A DNA stretch of 46,321 nt from Paraburkholderia sp. Ac-20340 (GTDB lineage: Bacteria; Pseudomonadota; Gammaproteobacteria; Burkholderiales; Burkholderiaceae): positions 1-46,321 of the forward strand of contig NZ_JAAGPR010000049.1 of the NCBI RefSeq assembly GCF_017104965.1, read 5' to 3'. The translations under genes and the position numbers were made by a program. The notes beneath the pieces were generated by a model. The model was not told where the DNA came from and did no database searches. It saw nothing but the letters and a program-made list of their open reading frames with translations. Below are positions 1 to 8,678 of the stretch, one piece after another; position 1 is the first letter of the stretch, and each line of letters starts with the position of its first letter.

Positions 1-114
1 CCTGATGACCATAGCGAGTTGGTCCCACCCCTTCCCATCCCGAACAGGACCGTGAAACAACTCCACGCCGATGATAGTGCGGATTGCCCGTGTGAAAGTA
101 GGTAATCGTCAGGC
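1..114 (+). rRNA. rrf: 5S ribosomal RNA, first bases missing
   Basis: The sequence matches the betaproteobacterial 5S rRNA as I know it: it begins CCTGATGACCATAGCGAG, contains CCCATCCCGAACAGGACCG, and ends GGTAATCGTCAGGC, which pairs with the 5' end. Only about two bases of the 5' end appear to lie before the window. It is the last gene of an rRNA operon whose 16S and 23S genes would be to the left. A strong terminator follows at once. Confidence 0.95.
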
Positions 115-130
115 TCCTTATGCAGTAGGT

Positions 131-173
131 CCAGAACCCCGGTTGCTCCTAGCGAGAACCGGGGTTCTGGCGT
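131..173 (+). terminator. Terminator of the rRNA operon
   Basis: A perfect 14-bp inverted repeat (131-144 CCAGAACCCCGGTT against 157-170) with a 12-nt loop is followed by CGTTT. Its place 16 bases after the 5S rRNA marks it as the rRNA operon terminator. Confidence 0.85.
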
Positions 174-224
174 TTACGCGGCCGGAAAAGCACGCGCAGA
201 TGCAGGCACCGCGAAGCCCGCATA

Positions 225-253
225 AAAAAGCCGTCCCACAGGGACGGCTTTTT
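225..253. terminator. Bidirectional terminator between rRNA operon and LysR gene
   Basis: The repeat AAAAAGCCGTCCC (225-237) and its exact complement (241-253) enclose a 3-nt loop, giving a T-tract on either strand. It can end the rRNA transcript from the left and the minus-strand LysR gene from the right, whose stop codon lies about 20 bases away. Confidence 0.85.
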
Positions 254-274
254 GCATTCAGCAAACTCAAATCA

Positions 275-1276
275 TCAACCTGCGGAATTCTGCTCCGCAT
301 CCGGCGCACCTTGCGGCGCCAATGCCGCTGCATCGGCGAGCTGTTCTTGAGTCAGTTCTTCCAGCAACGCCATATCGCGCGCAATCACTTGCGGAAGATG
401 CGCGCGCAGAAACTCCACCCACGTCTTCGTCTTTGCATCGACGAACTTGCGTGACGGATACAGCGCATACACATTGCTCTTCTGCAGAATGTGCTGCGGC
501 AACACACGCACCAGCGTGCCGTTACGCAGTCCTTCGATCGCCGCATACACCGGCAACGTGCCGATACCCATACCTTCGCGAATTGCCACCGCGAGCGATT
601 CGGCGATATTCACCTGAACCGGCCCGTCGACGTGCATTTCGACGCTGCCGTCCGGGCCTTCGAGCGTCCATTCGTGCGCGTCGGAAGTTGGCGTCTTGAG
701 AATCAGGCAGTCGTGATGGGCCAGGTCCGCCGGCGTGCGCGGCGCGCCGTGCGTATGCACATATCCCGGCGATGCACACAGAATGCTGTACGTCGAACCT
801 AGCTGATGCGAGACCAGATCCGAATTCGGCAACGAAGCGGCCGTCACCACCGACACATCGCTGCTGCCCTCGAACAGATCGGGCAGGCGCTGCGAAAGCG
901 TCAACTCCACCGTGACTTCGGGATGCAAGGCGCGATAGCGCGAGATCGCAGGCAGTACGTACTGCTGCCCAATACTCGCGAAGCTATGCATGCGCAGCGC
1001 GCCAGCCGGACGCTCATGCGCGCAACTCGCTTCCTCTTCCGCGCTATCCACATCCGCGAGAATCTGCCCGCAGCGCTTCAGGTAGCGCTCGCCTGCCGGT
1101 GTCAGCGCGAGCCGGCGCGTCGACCGGTTGAGCAGGCGCGTGCGCAGATGCGCCTCCAGTTCCGACACCGCGCGCGACATGGCGCCCGTCGTCGAATCGA
1201 GCGATTGGGCCGCGGCAGTGAAACTGCCGGCTTCGACGACGCGGACGAACACCCGCATGTTTTGTAGCGTATCCAT
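275..1276 (-). CDS. LysR-family transcriptional regulator (copy 1)
   Basis: A 333-residue LysR-type regulator. The N-terminal winged helix-turn-helix is plain (MDTLQNMRVFVRVVEAGSFT, then MSRAVSELEAHLRTRLLNR, residues about 1-60). The effector-binding domain follows, with the AIREGMGIGTLP segment near residue 235. The C-terminus is a little longer than usual and rich in Ala, Gln and Glu. It is divergent from the FUSC exporter gene that starts 249 bases away, the classic arrangement for a LysR protein controlling its neighbour, so control of that exporter is a fair inference. It is clearly a paralogue of the LysR gene at 7338-8378 (same MDTLxNMR start, same RTRLLNRxTRR stretch). The inducer is unknown. 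Confidence 0.9.
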   Translation of the reverse strand: MDTLQNMRVFVRVVEAGSFTAAAQSLDSTTGAMSRAVSELEAHLRTRLLNRSTRRLALTPAGERYLKRCGQILADVDSAEEEASCAHERPAGALRMHSFASIGQQYVLPAISRYRALHPEVTVELTLSQRLPDLFEGSSDVSVVTAASLPNSDLVSHQLGSTYSILCASPGYVHTHGAPRTPADLAHHDCLILKTPTSDAHEWTLEGPDGSVEMHVDGPVQVNIAESLAVAIREGMGIGTLPVYAAIEGLRNGTLVRVLPQHILQKSNVYALYPSRKFVDAKTKTWVEFLRAHLPQVIARDMALLEELTQEQLADAAALAPQGAPDAEQNSAG

Positions 1277-1445
1277 CAGACCTTCTTTAAGAACTTCTTG
1301 TTTGGCACGAAAACGATATTGTCCGCCTCGCGGGCCCTGGCATTGTTGAGCGATCTGGAACGGACGTTCCTTGCCGGTCCCGTTAATTCGCTTTATTGGC
1401 GATCCTACAATCGGCGCTTTGTCGATCCAGATTTGCGCTTGCGCA

Positions 1446-1473
1446 TTGACATCGACAGACGACCTGCCATAGC
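1446..1473 (+). promoter_or_regulatory. Candidate sigma70 promoter of the FUSC gene
   Basis: A perfect -35 TTGACA (1446-1451) is followed after 16 bases by CATAGC (1468-1473), a poor -10 with three matches. It lies 52 bases before the FUSC start in the 249-bp divergent region. A consensus -35 with a weak -10 would suit activator control by the divergent LysR protein. I found no clear LysR operator repeat. Confidence 0.35.
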
Positions 1474-1525
1474 AGCGTCGCGTTATCCGTAATCATCGTA
1501 TCAATCCAAAAGTAGTGCGTTTCCC

Positions 1526-3739
1526 ATGAACCGGCAGCCAACGATACATCGTGCGACCGACCCGCGTCGTCGCGTCGAAATTATCTGGCGTGCCGCGCGG
1601 CTTGCCCTGCGCGACTGGCAGGCCACGCACGGCGCGATCTGGCTGCATTTGCTGAAAACGGTGACGGCGGGATTGCTGGCGATGGGCATTGCGATGCTGC
1701 TCGACCTGCCGCAGCCGCGCATTGCGATGACCACGGTGTTCGTGCTGATGCAGCCGCTGTCCGGCATGGTGTTCGCGAAGAGCGTGTACCGCATCGTCGG
1801 GACGGCGGTGGGCATGGTGGCGGCGGTCGTGCTCGGAGCCGTATTCATCCAGCAGCCCGAACTCTATATCGCCGGGATGACGATGTGGGTGGCCGCCTGT
1901 ACGGCCGCTGCCATGCGCAATCGACATTTTCGTTGGTACGCGTTCGTGCTGGCCGGTTACACCGCTGCGCTGATCGGCATTCCGCTCGTGTTGCAGCCCA
2001 ATGGCCTGTTTCTGGCCGCTCTCGGGCGCGGTGCCGAGGTCGCCGTGGGGATTCTGTGTTCCGGGGTCGTCAGTGCGGTTATCGTGCCCCGGCAATCAGG
2101 CTCGGTGCTTGAGCGCACCTTGCGCACACGGTATCTCGATTTTACTGCGTTCGCTGCGCGAGTGCTGTCCGGCGGCCTCGAAAGGGACGCGTTCGAAGGG
2201 CGATTCGCGAAACTCGTCGATGAAATCGTCGGCTTCGAAGCCACGCGCGCTTTCTCATTTTTCGAAGATCCGACCATGCGCTCGCGCAGCCAGTTGCTCG
2301 CGCGTCTGAACGGCGAGTTCATGGATGCGAGCGCGCGCCTGCATGCACTGCGTCAGTTGAAGAAGCGCCTGCGCTGGAGCGACGATTCGATCGCACCGCT
2401 TGACCCCTATTTCAGCGAACTTGCGGCGATACTCGCGCAACGTCCGAGCCTCAAGGAATCGGACCGCGCCTACGCGCTGCGCCTCGCGCAGGATCTCGAA
2501 TCGTTCCAGCGCACGCTGCCGCGTCACGTTCGCGAGACGCGTCGGCCGCTCGAAACAGCGCCGCCCGAGACGCTCCAGGACTTCGATACATCCGCCGAAC
2601 TGATCTACCGCTTCAGCGCCGAAATCGCCCGCTACAGCCGCACCTGGGCCTCGCTGACGCAAGCTGGCCTGCCGCCCGAGCCGCGCATCACGCGCTACGT
2701 GCCGCGCACCAGCTGGTACGTGGTGGCGTTCACCTTCATGCGCACGGCGGTGGTGGTGGCGGCCGTCGGCTGGTTCTGGGTCGAGACCGACTGGCCGAGC
2801 GGCGGCCTCGCGATGATCGCCGCCGCCATCACCTGCGCGCTGACCTCATCGGCGCCGCGCGCGACGCGCATGGCGTTCCAGATGGCGGCGGGCGCGAGCT
2901 GCGCGACCGTCGTCGGCTATCTGCTGACGTGCTACGTCTACCCGAACGTCGATGGCTTTCCGCTGCTCTGCGCGGCGCTGGCGCCGGCGCTCGCGCTGGG
3001 CGCGTTCTTCGCCACGCGTGCGCGCATCGCTGGCTTCGGGGTCGGATTCTCGGTATTTCTGTGTCTGCTCGCGGGCCCGGACAACGTGATCGCCTACACG
3101 CCCGATCTGCTGATCAACAACGGTATCGCCGTGGTGGCGTCGATGCTGGTGGCCGCGCTGGCCTTTTCGGTGGTGTTCCCGCCGCATATGAGCTGGCTGG
3201 TCGAGCGCATGTGCGCGGCCTTGCGCGGCCAGGTCGTGCTGGCCTGTCGCGACGACCTGCCAGGCATCGGCCAGCAGTTCCAGTCGGGCGCGCACGATCT
3301 CATGCACCAGTTGCGGTTGCTGCTCAACGGCCGCAAGCAGGCGCACCGGCGCGCGCTGCGCTGGATGCTCGTGACGCTCGAAGTGGGGCATGCGGTCATC
3401 GACTTGCGCCACGACGCGCAAACGGCCGCGTGGCTCGCGCAGAGCGATAGCCGATGGCGTGTGTCCTTCGACCACGTGCTCGCCGATATCGCGCGGCTAT
3501 TCGAGCACCCCGATGCAGCCCAGCTCGATCGCGCGCTGCAGGCCGTGCGTACGGCCACGTGGATCGCGCAGGAGGCACTGCCGCGCGTGCACCACGACCG
3601 GGACCGCCGCCACGACGTTCAGCGGCTCCTGAGCCATCTCCACTTCATCCGCAGCGCGCTGCTCGACCGCGATGCCCCGCTTGGCGCCCATGCGCGTCAG
3701 GCGCGCCGTCGCCGCGCGCTGCGTTTGCGTTTCTCCTGA
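1526..3739 (+). CDS. FUSC-family inner-membrane exporter
   Basis: A 737-residue protein of the fusaric acid resistance / AaeB / YccS class. It has two halves, each with a cluster of hydrophobic segments (roughly residues 40-190 and 400-550) followed by a long cytoplasmic helical region, the duplicated FUSC plan. The first segment region contains RIAMTTVFVLMQPLSGMVFAKS, close to the family signature. Members export aromatic acids or hydrophobic toxins, usually with a membrane fusion protein. No AaeA-like or AaeX-like gene is adjacent here, so it may act alone or borrow partners. The start has no good ribosome-binding site, but no better Met is near. The divergent LysR gene at 275-1276 is the likely regulator. 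The substrate cannot be read from the sequence. Confidence 0.88.
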   Translation: MNRQPTIHRATDPRRRVEIIWRAARLALRDWQATHGAIWLHLLKTVTAGLLAMGIAMLLDLPQPRIAMTTVFVLMQPLSGMVFAKSVYRIVGTAVGMVAAVVLGAVFIQQPELYIAGMTMWVAACTAAAMRNRHFRWYAFVLAGYTAALIGIPLVLQPNGLFLAALGRGAEVAVGILCSGVVSAVIVPRQSGSVLERTLRTRYLDFTAFAARVLSGGLERDAFEGRFAKLVDEIVGFEATRAFSFFEDPTMRSRSQLLARLNGEFMDASARLHALRQLKKRLRWSDDSIAPLDPYFSELAAILAQRPSLKESDRAYALRLAQDLESFQRTLPRHVRETRRPLETAPPETLQDFDTSAELIYRFSAEIARYSRTWASLTQAGLPPEPRITRYVPRTSWYVVAFTFMRTAVVVAAVGWFWVETDWPSGGLAMIAAAITCALTSSAPRATRMAFQMAAGASCATVVGYLLTCYVYPNVDGFPLLCAALAPALALGAFFATRARIAGFGVGFSVFLCLLAGPDNVIAYTPDLLINNGIAVVASMLVAALAFSVVFPPHMSWLVERMCAALRGQVVLACRDDLPGIGQQFQSGAHDLMHQLRLLLNGRKQAHRRALRWMLVTLEVGHAVIDLRHDAQTAAWLAQSDSRWRVSFDHVLADIARLFEHPDAAQLDRALQAVRTATWIAQEALPRVHHDRDRRHDVQRLLSHLHFIRSALLDRDAPLGAHARQARRRRALRLRFS

Positions 3740-3876
3740 GCCCGTCCGATGGGCGCCTGCGTGATCTTGTCGCAGTCTGGAAATATGCCTTCCACCCCAG
3801 CTCCTTAATCAATCCAGGCCCCGGTCATATAGTGGCGTCACTGCTTCGGCAGTACCCGTTAGCACTGGAGAGTGAA

Positions 3877-4095
3877 ATGAAGTCCCTGAAGATCGCTGTT
3901 GTTGCCTGTTCGATGTTTGCCGCCGCCGCTGCTTATGCACAGAACGACGCAACGGCGGCGGGCGTCCCGCAGCAGGTCGCCCAAAGCGCAGGTCAGCCTG
4001 TCGCTCAAGCGTCCTCGCACCGTGAAATGACGCCGGCAAGTCACGGCGAATGCGTCGGACCTGCCAGCTTCTGCAACATTTATTTCGGTAGCTGA
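3877..4095 (+). CDS. Small secreted protein of unknown function (72 aa)
   Basis: The start ATG at 3877 is preceded by GGAG six bases upstream. The first 22 residues form a clear Sec signal peptide: Lys at 2 and 5, a hydrophobic core AVVACSMFAAAAA, and cleavage after AYA. The mature part is about 50 residues, rich in Ala, Gln and Ser, with two cysteines (59 and 66) near the C-terminus in ECVGPASFC, which could form a disulfide after export. The frame extends upstream without a stop, but the signal peptide and ribosome-binding site fix this start. I do not recognise a family. It stands alone between the FUSC and CoA-transferase genes. Confidence 0.65.
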   Translation: MKSLKIAVVACSMFAAAAAYAQNDATAAGVPQQVAQSAGQPVAQASSHREMTPASHGECVGPASFCNIYFGS

Positions 4096-4281
4096 GATCG
4101 AGTAACCGCCCGCCATGAGCAGGCGCAAGCTTGAAATTCTTGCCGCGGCGCCTTGATTCAGGGTCCCGCGGCGTTTGCGCATTCCGGCCGCAAAACAGTA
4201 TTGCAAACGCCGTGATGCAAGGCCGCCATAGCGAGACCTGAAAATGGGCACTTGGCGATCAGAGAGTTTGTGGAGACTTTG

Positions 4282-5814
4282 ATGTACGAAGACCGTATTC
4301 GTTGTGCCGCACTGCGCGGCAAGATCACCTCGGCTGCCGAAGCAGCTCAACTCGTGCGCAATGGCATGCGCGTCGGCGCGAGCGGCTTCACGCGCGCGGG
4401 CGACACCAAGGCCGTGCCGCTCGAACTCGCACGCCGCGCGCGCGAAGAGAAGGAACCGCTGCGTATCACGCTGATGACGGGTGCCTCGCTCGGCCACGAC
4501 GTCGATCGCATGCTGACCGAAGCGGGCGTGCTCGAACGCCGCCTGCCGTTCCAGGTGGACACCACGCTGCGCCGTGCGATCAATCGCGGCGAAGTGATGT
4601 TCGTGGACCAGCATCTCTCCGAGACCGTCGAGATGTTGCGCGCGAACCTGCTTGGCAAGCTCGACCTCGCCATCATCGAGGCCGCGGCGATTACGGAGAC
4701 GGGCGCGATCGTTCCCACGACCTCCGTGGGCAACTCGGCAAGCTTCGCGATTCTCGCGGAGAAGGTGATCGTCGAAATCAATCTTGCGCAGCCGCTCGGT
4801 CTCGAAGGCCTGCACGACGTATGGATTCCGGGCCGCCGCCCGCATCGCGATCCGCTGCCCATCGTGCGCGTCAACGATCGCGTCGGCACCCAGGCGATCG
4901 AGATTCCGCCCGAGAAAATCGCCGCCATCGTCATCACCAACGAACCGGACAGCCCCTCGACCGTGCTGCCCGCCGATGAAGAAACCGCGCGTATCGCGGG
5001 CCATCTGATCGACTTCCTCCAGCATGAAGTCAAGCACGGCCGCATGAGCGCGCAACTGCCGCCGCTGCAGGCCGGTATCGGCACGATTGCGAACGCGGTG
5101 CTGTCGGGTTTTGTCGATTCGCCGTTCGAAGCGCTCACGATGTATTCGGAAGTGCTGCAGGATTCGACGTTCGATCTGATCGACTCGGGCAAGATGGTGT
5201 TCGCTTCGGGCGCGTCCATGACGCTTTCCGCGCCGCGCCAGGAACAGGTGCTCGCCGAACTCGACCGCTATCGCGACAAGCTCGTGCTGCGTCCGCAGGA
5301 AGTCAGCAACCACCCGGAAGTGATTCGCCGCCTCGGCCTGATCGCGCTGAACACGGCGCTCGAATGCGACATCTACGGCAACGTGAATTCCACGCACGTG
5401 GGCGGCACGCACATGATGAACGGCATCGGCGGTTCGGGCGACTTCGCGCGCAATGCGTCGTGCGCGATCTTCGCGACCAAGGCGATCGCCAAGGACGGCA
5501 AGATCTCGAGTATCGTGCCGATGGTGCCGCACGTCGATCACAACGAGCATGACGTCGATGTGATCGTGACGGAGCAAGGTCTCGCCGATCTGCGCGGTCT
5601 CGCGCCGCGCGAACGCGCCACGCTGATCATCGAGCGTTGCGTGCATCCGCTCTATCGCGATCTGCTGCGCGACTACTACAAGGACGCGCAGAAGATCGGT
5701 GGTCAGACGCCGCACAACCTCGCCAAGGCGTACGAAATGCATCTGCGCTTCAACGAGACTGGCTCGATGCTGCCGGGCGCGCCGGATGCAGGCGAACTCG
5801 TCGCGAATGCATAA
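4282..5814 (+). CDS. Succinyl-CoA:acetate-type CoA-transferase / acetyl-CoA hydrolase family
   Basis: A 510-residue protein of the acetyl-CoA hydrolase/transferase family (AarC, Ach1, Cat1 type), moving CoA between acyl-CoA and a free acid such as succinate, acetate or propionate. The family glycine-rich C-terminal region is present (GNVNSTHVGGTHMMNGIGGSGDF starts at residue 366, shortened here), followed by VDHNEHDVDVIVTEQGLADLRG. Glu290 in MYSEVLQD fits the glutamate that forms the CoA thioester intermediate in AarC (Glu294 there). I chose ATG 4282 because TGGAGA lies 6-11 bases upstream; a TTG at 4252 would add ten residues. Length matches the family. It is a single-gene unit ending in a strong terminator. 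The likely role is acetate or propionate handling; exact acid preference is not visible. Confidence 0.9.
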   Translation: MYEDRIRCAALRGKITSAAEAAQLVRNGMRVGASGFTRAGDTKAVPLELARRAREEKEPLRITLMTGASLGHDVDRMLTEAGVLERRLPFQVDTTLRRAINRGEVMFVDQHLSETVEMLRANLLGKLDLAIIEAAAITETGAIVPTTSVGNSASFAILAEKVIVEINLAQPLGLEGLHDVWIPGRRPHRDPLPIVRVNDRVGTQAIEIPPEKIAAIVITNEPDSPSTVLPADEETARIAGHLIDFLQHEVKHGRMSAQLPPLQAGIGTIANAVLSGFVDSPFEALTMYSEVLQDSTFDLIDSGKMVFASGASMTLSAPRQEQVLAELDRYRDKLVLRPQEVSNHPEVIRRLGLIALNTALECDIYGNVNSTHVGGTHMMNGIGGSGDFARNASCAIFATKAIAKDGKISSIVPMVPHVDHNEHDVDVIVTEQGLADLRGLAPRERATLIIERCVHPLYRDLLRDYYKDAQKIGGQTPHNLAKAYEMHLRFNETGSMLPGAPDAGELVANA

Positions 5815-5851
5815 ACGCGCTTGAGCATCATTTCTGACGCGCGAGCATAAA

Positions 5852-5885
5852 AAAACGGGAGCACCGGTGACGGTGCTCCCGTTTT
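5852..5885. terminator. Bidirectional terminator between CoA-transferase and glsB-like gene
   Basis: A perfect 15-bp stem (AAAACGGGAGCACCG, 5852-5866, against 5871-5885) with a GTGA loop carries A-runs on one side and T-runs on the other. It therefore serves both convergent genes. Confidence 0.9.
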
Positions 5886-5931
5886 GCCTTGGCGTCCGCG
5901 TATTAGCGCATTAGCAGGTTAGCGAAACACG

Positions 5932-6183
5932 CTACGCCCTGCGGAACAGCCTGATGATAAACAGCAGGATAACCGCGCCGACAATCGCGGTGATGATCGA
6001 GCTGATCATGCCGGTGCCGATATGAATGCCGAGCAGCCCGGCAAGCCAGCCGCCGATGAACGCGCCGACAATCCCGACGATGATATCGACGATCAATCCG
6101 AAGCCGCCGCCCTTGACGAGCACTCCAGCGAGCCAGCCAGCGATTGCGCCGATGATGAGCCAGGCGATGATGCCGTGTTCCAT
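5932..6183 (-). CDS. GlsB/YeaQ/YmgE-family stress-response membrane protein
   Basis: An 83-residue, very hydrophobic, glycine-rich protein with three predicted membrane segments (about residues 4-22, 27-48 and 54-78). The pattern is that of the transglycosylase-associated GlsB/YeaQ/YmgE family: GIIAWLIIGAIAGWLAG, then GLIVDIIVGIVGAFIGGWL, ending RLFRRA. The ATG at 6183 was chosen because GGGGAG lies about ten bases upstream and the protein then begins MEHGIIAWL, as in the family. Members are often induced by general stress, but their molecular role is unknown. It is a single gene on the minus strand that converges on the CoA-transferase. Confidence 0.9.
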   Translation of the reverse strand: MEHGIIAWLIIGAIAGWLAGVLVKGGGFGLIVDIIVGIVGAFIGGWLAGLLGIHIGTGMISSIITAIVGAVILLFIIRLFRRA

Positions 6184-6388
6184 ATAGAAGACTCCCCTCG
6201 TTGACGTGAACACTCTCACGATGAATTGGAGCTTAGTCGAAGGGCAGGATCGCGTCCACGAAACACAGTCAGAATTGACAGTTCTTGAAAGCCGCCGCGC
6301 GTTGTTTCGATTGATGCAACGCGATAGAAATGAAATCGTAAGGAATGCGAGGCGATTTCCATAAAGACGGGCGGCGCTTTCGTTTTAA

Positions 6389-7096
6389 TTACTCGGGCGC
6401 AACTTCCGTTTCTGCCGCCGTCCAGCTCACGCTCGACACGCTTTTTTCCATGCTGAGGCGGCTCGCCATCAGTTCGAGCTTGGACTGATATTTCGGATGC
6501 AGCCGCACGGTGGCCGTCACGCGCAGCCGTTGCGGTTCGCCCGGCAGATCTTCGCTCGTCAGACTCTGGAACGAGAGCGGCGTGGAATACATTGAATTGG
6601 ACAGCACGGTGCGAATATGGATTTCGTCCTCTTCGCGGCACACCACGGTCAGCTCGTAGACGCGCACGAGATCGGCGTTCGATACGGGCGACTGATTGAT
6701 GATGCGGCTCACCTCGCGCAGCACCGTATTGGTGAGCAGCACGACCGCCGTGCCCGCGATGGCGGGCACGTAATGGCCCGCGCCGCACAGCACGCCCACG
6801 GCCGCTGAACACCACAAGGTCGCTGCCGTATTGATGCCCTGAATGGAGCCCTTGTCGCGCATGATCACGCCGCCGCCGAGGAAGCCCACGCCCGACACCA
6901 CATAGGCCGCGATCTGCGTGACGCCGCTCGTGCCGTTGCCCGTCAACACGCCAAGCGTGACGAACAGACACGCGCCGCTGGCCACGAGCGTGATGGTGCG
7001 CAGGCCCGCCGTGCGCTGACGCATCTGGCGTTCCAGTCCGATGGCGACGCCGCAGGCGAACGCCGCGAGCAATCGCAAGGCGAATTCGTAATTCAT
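6389..7096 (-). CDS. MgtC/SapB-family membrane protein
   Basis: A 235-residue protein with the MgtC/SapB N-terminal membrane domain. GLERQMRQRTAGLRTITLV (residues about 20-38) is the family hallmark, followed by GVGFLGGGVIMRDKGSIQGI and further hydrophobic helices up to about residue 150. A soluble C-terminal part (about 155-235) resembles the ACT-like tail of MgtC-type proteins. MgtC members are tied to growth in low magnesium and, in Salmonella, to inhibition of the F1F0 ATPase; the role of an environmental homologue is open. Start ATG 7096 gives MNYEFALRLL, typical of the family; the upstream extension is poor. No magnesium transporter gene lies beside it. It is divergent from the LysR gene at 7338. 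Confidence 0.88.
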   Translation of the reverse strand: MNYEFALRLLAAFACGVAIGLERQMRQRTAGLRTITLVASGACLFVTLGVLTGNGTSGVTQIAAYVVSGVGFLGGGVIMRDKGSIQGINTAATLWCSAAVGVLCGAGHYVPAIAGTAVVLLTNTVLREVSRIINQSPVSNADLVRVYELTVVCREEDEIHIRTVLSNSMYSTPLSFQSLTSEDLPGEPQRLRVTATVRLHPKYQSKLELMASRLSMEKSVSSVSWTAAETEVAPE

Positions 7097-7337
7097 CGTT
7101 CTGTCATGAAAGCGGCCGGCGGGAGCTTGAGAAACCCGCGCGCAAGCCTTGTCGCAAGGGCGATCCGCCATGCTGTGGGCGCGGTGGATCATACGCGGGA
7201 CAAGGCGGCTCGCCAAGCTGACACGCCTGCCATTTAGAAGTCAGCATCTGGCCACGGCCTCCAGGCGAGACTGGCGGTATTCGACTATTCACAATGAATC
7301 ACGCCGGGAAGAGCAAGACGATGGAAAGGAGACGCTG

Positions 7338-8378
7338 ATGGACACGCTGCGCAACATGCGTATTTTCGTAAGAGTGGTGGAGTCGGGCAGCTTCACGCGC
7401 GCCGCCGCGAACGAAGCGATGACGACAGCGCAGGTCTCGCGCGCAGTCACCGATCTGGAATCGCGTCTGCGTACGCGCCTGCTGAATCGCACCACGCGGC
7501 GCATGTCGCTGACCGAAGCGGGCGAGCGCTACCTGCAAAGCTGCAAGCGCATTCTTGCTGACATCGAGCAGGCCGAAGCCGAAGCCGCCGCGGCGCACGC
7601 GAATCCGGCCGGCAAGCTGCGTGTCTATGGTGGCACGAGTTTTGGACAGCATTACGTCATGCCGCTGATAGCTCGTTATCAGCAGCATCTGCCCGATGTG
7701 GCCGTCGACTTGACGATCGCGCAGGAGATGCCCGACATCATCGAAGAAGGCTACGACGTGGCCGTGGTGGTGGCCGCGGAACTCGAAGATTCCGCGCTGA
7801 TTTCCCAGCAGCTCGGCAGCACGGCGGCCATTCTGTGTGCGTCGCCGGACTATCTGCGCGCGCGCGGCGTGCCGCATTCATTCGACGACCTCGACGCGCA
7901 CACCTGCCTGCATCTCACCGATGCAAGCCTGCCCGCCGGGCAGTGGGTTTCCGAAGGCCCGCAGGGCGAAACCTTCCGGCATACCGGCGTTACGCCGTTC
8001 CAGGTGAACAACCCGGAAGCGCTTGCTCTGGCGATTCGCGAAGGCATGGGCATCGGTCCGTTGCCGGTGCCTGTCGCGCTGCCGGGACTGGCCGATGGCA
8101 CGCTCGTGCGCGTGTTGCCCACGCACCGTTTGCAAACGCTCAATATCTACGCGCTCTACGCATCGCGCCGTTATCTGGACGCGAAGATCCGCACCTTCGT
8201 GGAGTTTCTGCGCGAGAAAGTGCCGCTCGTGCTCACCGAGCAGGAAAGCGCGCTTGCCACCTGCGATGCGCCGGGTCGACGCGCGGCGGCCACACCGTTT
8301 CGCGAAGCGCGGCAACTGCATGCGAAAGCCGATAAACATGAGAAACATGAGGTGGAGCGTCTGCGCCTCGTGAACTAG
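7338..8378 (+). CDS. LysR-family transcriptional regulator (copy 2)
   Basis: A 346-residue LysR-type regulator starting at ATG 7338, with AAGGAG seven to twelve bases before it. The DNA-binding domain (MDTLRNMRIFVRVVESGSFT, then VSRAVTDLESRLRTRLLNR) and effector domain (AIREGMGIGPLP near residue 235) follow those of the regulator at 275-1276 closely. By eye the two share about half their residues and are paralogues. The last 45 residues are a poorly conserved tail rich in Lys, His and Glu. It lies 300 bases upstream of the RND efflux operon in the same direction and is divergent from the MgtC gene, so either could be a target. Control of the pump is my inference; the pump also has its own two-component pair. 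Confidence 0.9.
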   Translation: MDTLRNMRIFVRVVESGSFTRAAANEAMTTAQVSRAVTDLESRLRTRLLNRTTRRMSLTEAGERYLQSCKRILADIEQAEAEAAAAHANPAGKLRVYGGTSFGQHYVMPLIARYQQHLPDVAVDLTIAQEMPDIIEEGYDVAVVVAAELEDSALISQQLGSTAAILCASPDYLRARGVPHSFDDLDAHTCLHLTDASLPAGQWVSEGPQGETFRHTGVTPFQVNNPEALALAIREGMGIGPLPVPVALPGLADGTLVRVLPTHRLQTLNIYALYASRRYLDAKIRTFVEFLREKVPLVLTEQESALATCDAPGRRAAATPFREARQLHAKADKHEKHEVERLRLVN

Positions 8379-8678
8379 AAGCGGCCAGCCAGGCCCACAA
8401 AAATCACAAAGCTCACCAAGCTCATTAAGCACGACTAGAAAAACGCACGCGCATGGCGTGACGGGAGACCTGCGTCCAACGTTTGCGAACGAGCCGCAAA
8501 GGCACGCTGTAGCAGCCGCGTTTGAGCGATTGAACGTAGCTGTCAGTTTCGCCATATTCGCGCCAGCCAACCGCCAGTGCGATTGCCTATGATGCGGCAC
8601 CGTTTGACCGACGCGCAGCGCGTATTTTCTTTCGCCAGCTATTTCGCCGAATTTGTCTGATTTACCCGAACCCGTCTC
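8379..8678. other. 300-bp non-coding region before the RND efflux operon
   Basis: No convincing gene or terminator is visible. A 23-codon open frame (8589-8660, MMRHRLTD...) ends 18 bases before the RND start but has no ribosome-binding site. TTGACC at 8606-8611 could be a -35 element but lacks a matching -10. There is no Shine-Dalgarno sequence before the RND start codon. Confidence 0.5.

Noticed and set aside
4142..4172. A hairpin GCCGCGG/CCGCGGC after the small secreted protein gene
   Set aside because: The stem is only 7 bp, the loop 17 bases, and the T-run is three bases, so a terminator call is too weak to list.
3859..5742. A minus-strand open frame of 627 codons across the CoA-transferase gene
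   Set aside because: It is the antisense shadow of a well-conserved enzyme gene and has low-complexity Arg/His-rich content. The same holds for 11521-13257 (minus) and 37782-39332 (plus).
7149..7337. A start 63 codons upstream for the second LysR gene
   Set aside because: LysR proteins begin a few residues before the helix-turn-helix; ATG 7338 has AAGGAG and gives the same N-terminus as its paralogue.
8589..8660. A 23-codon leader peptide before the RND gene
   Set aside because: It has no ribosome-binding site, no run of a control amino acid and no attenuator-like hairpin after it.
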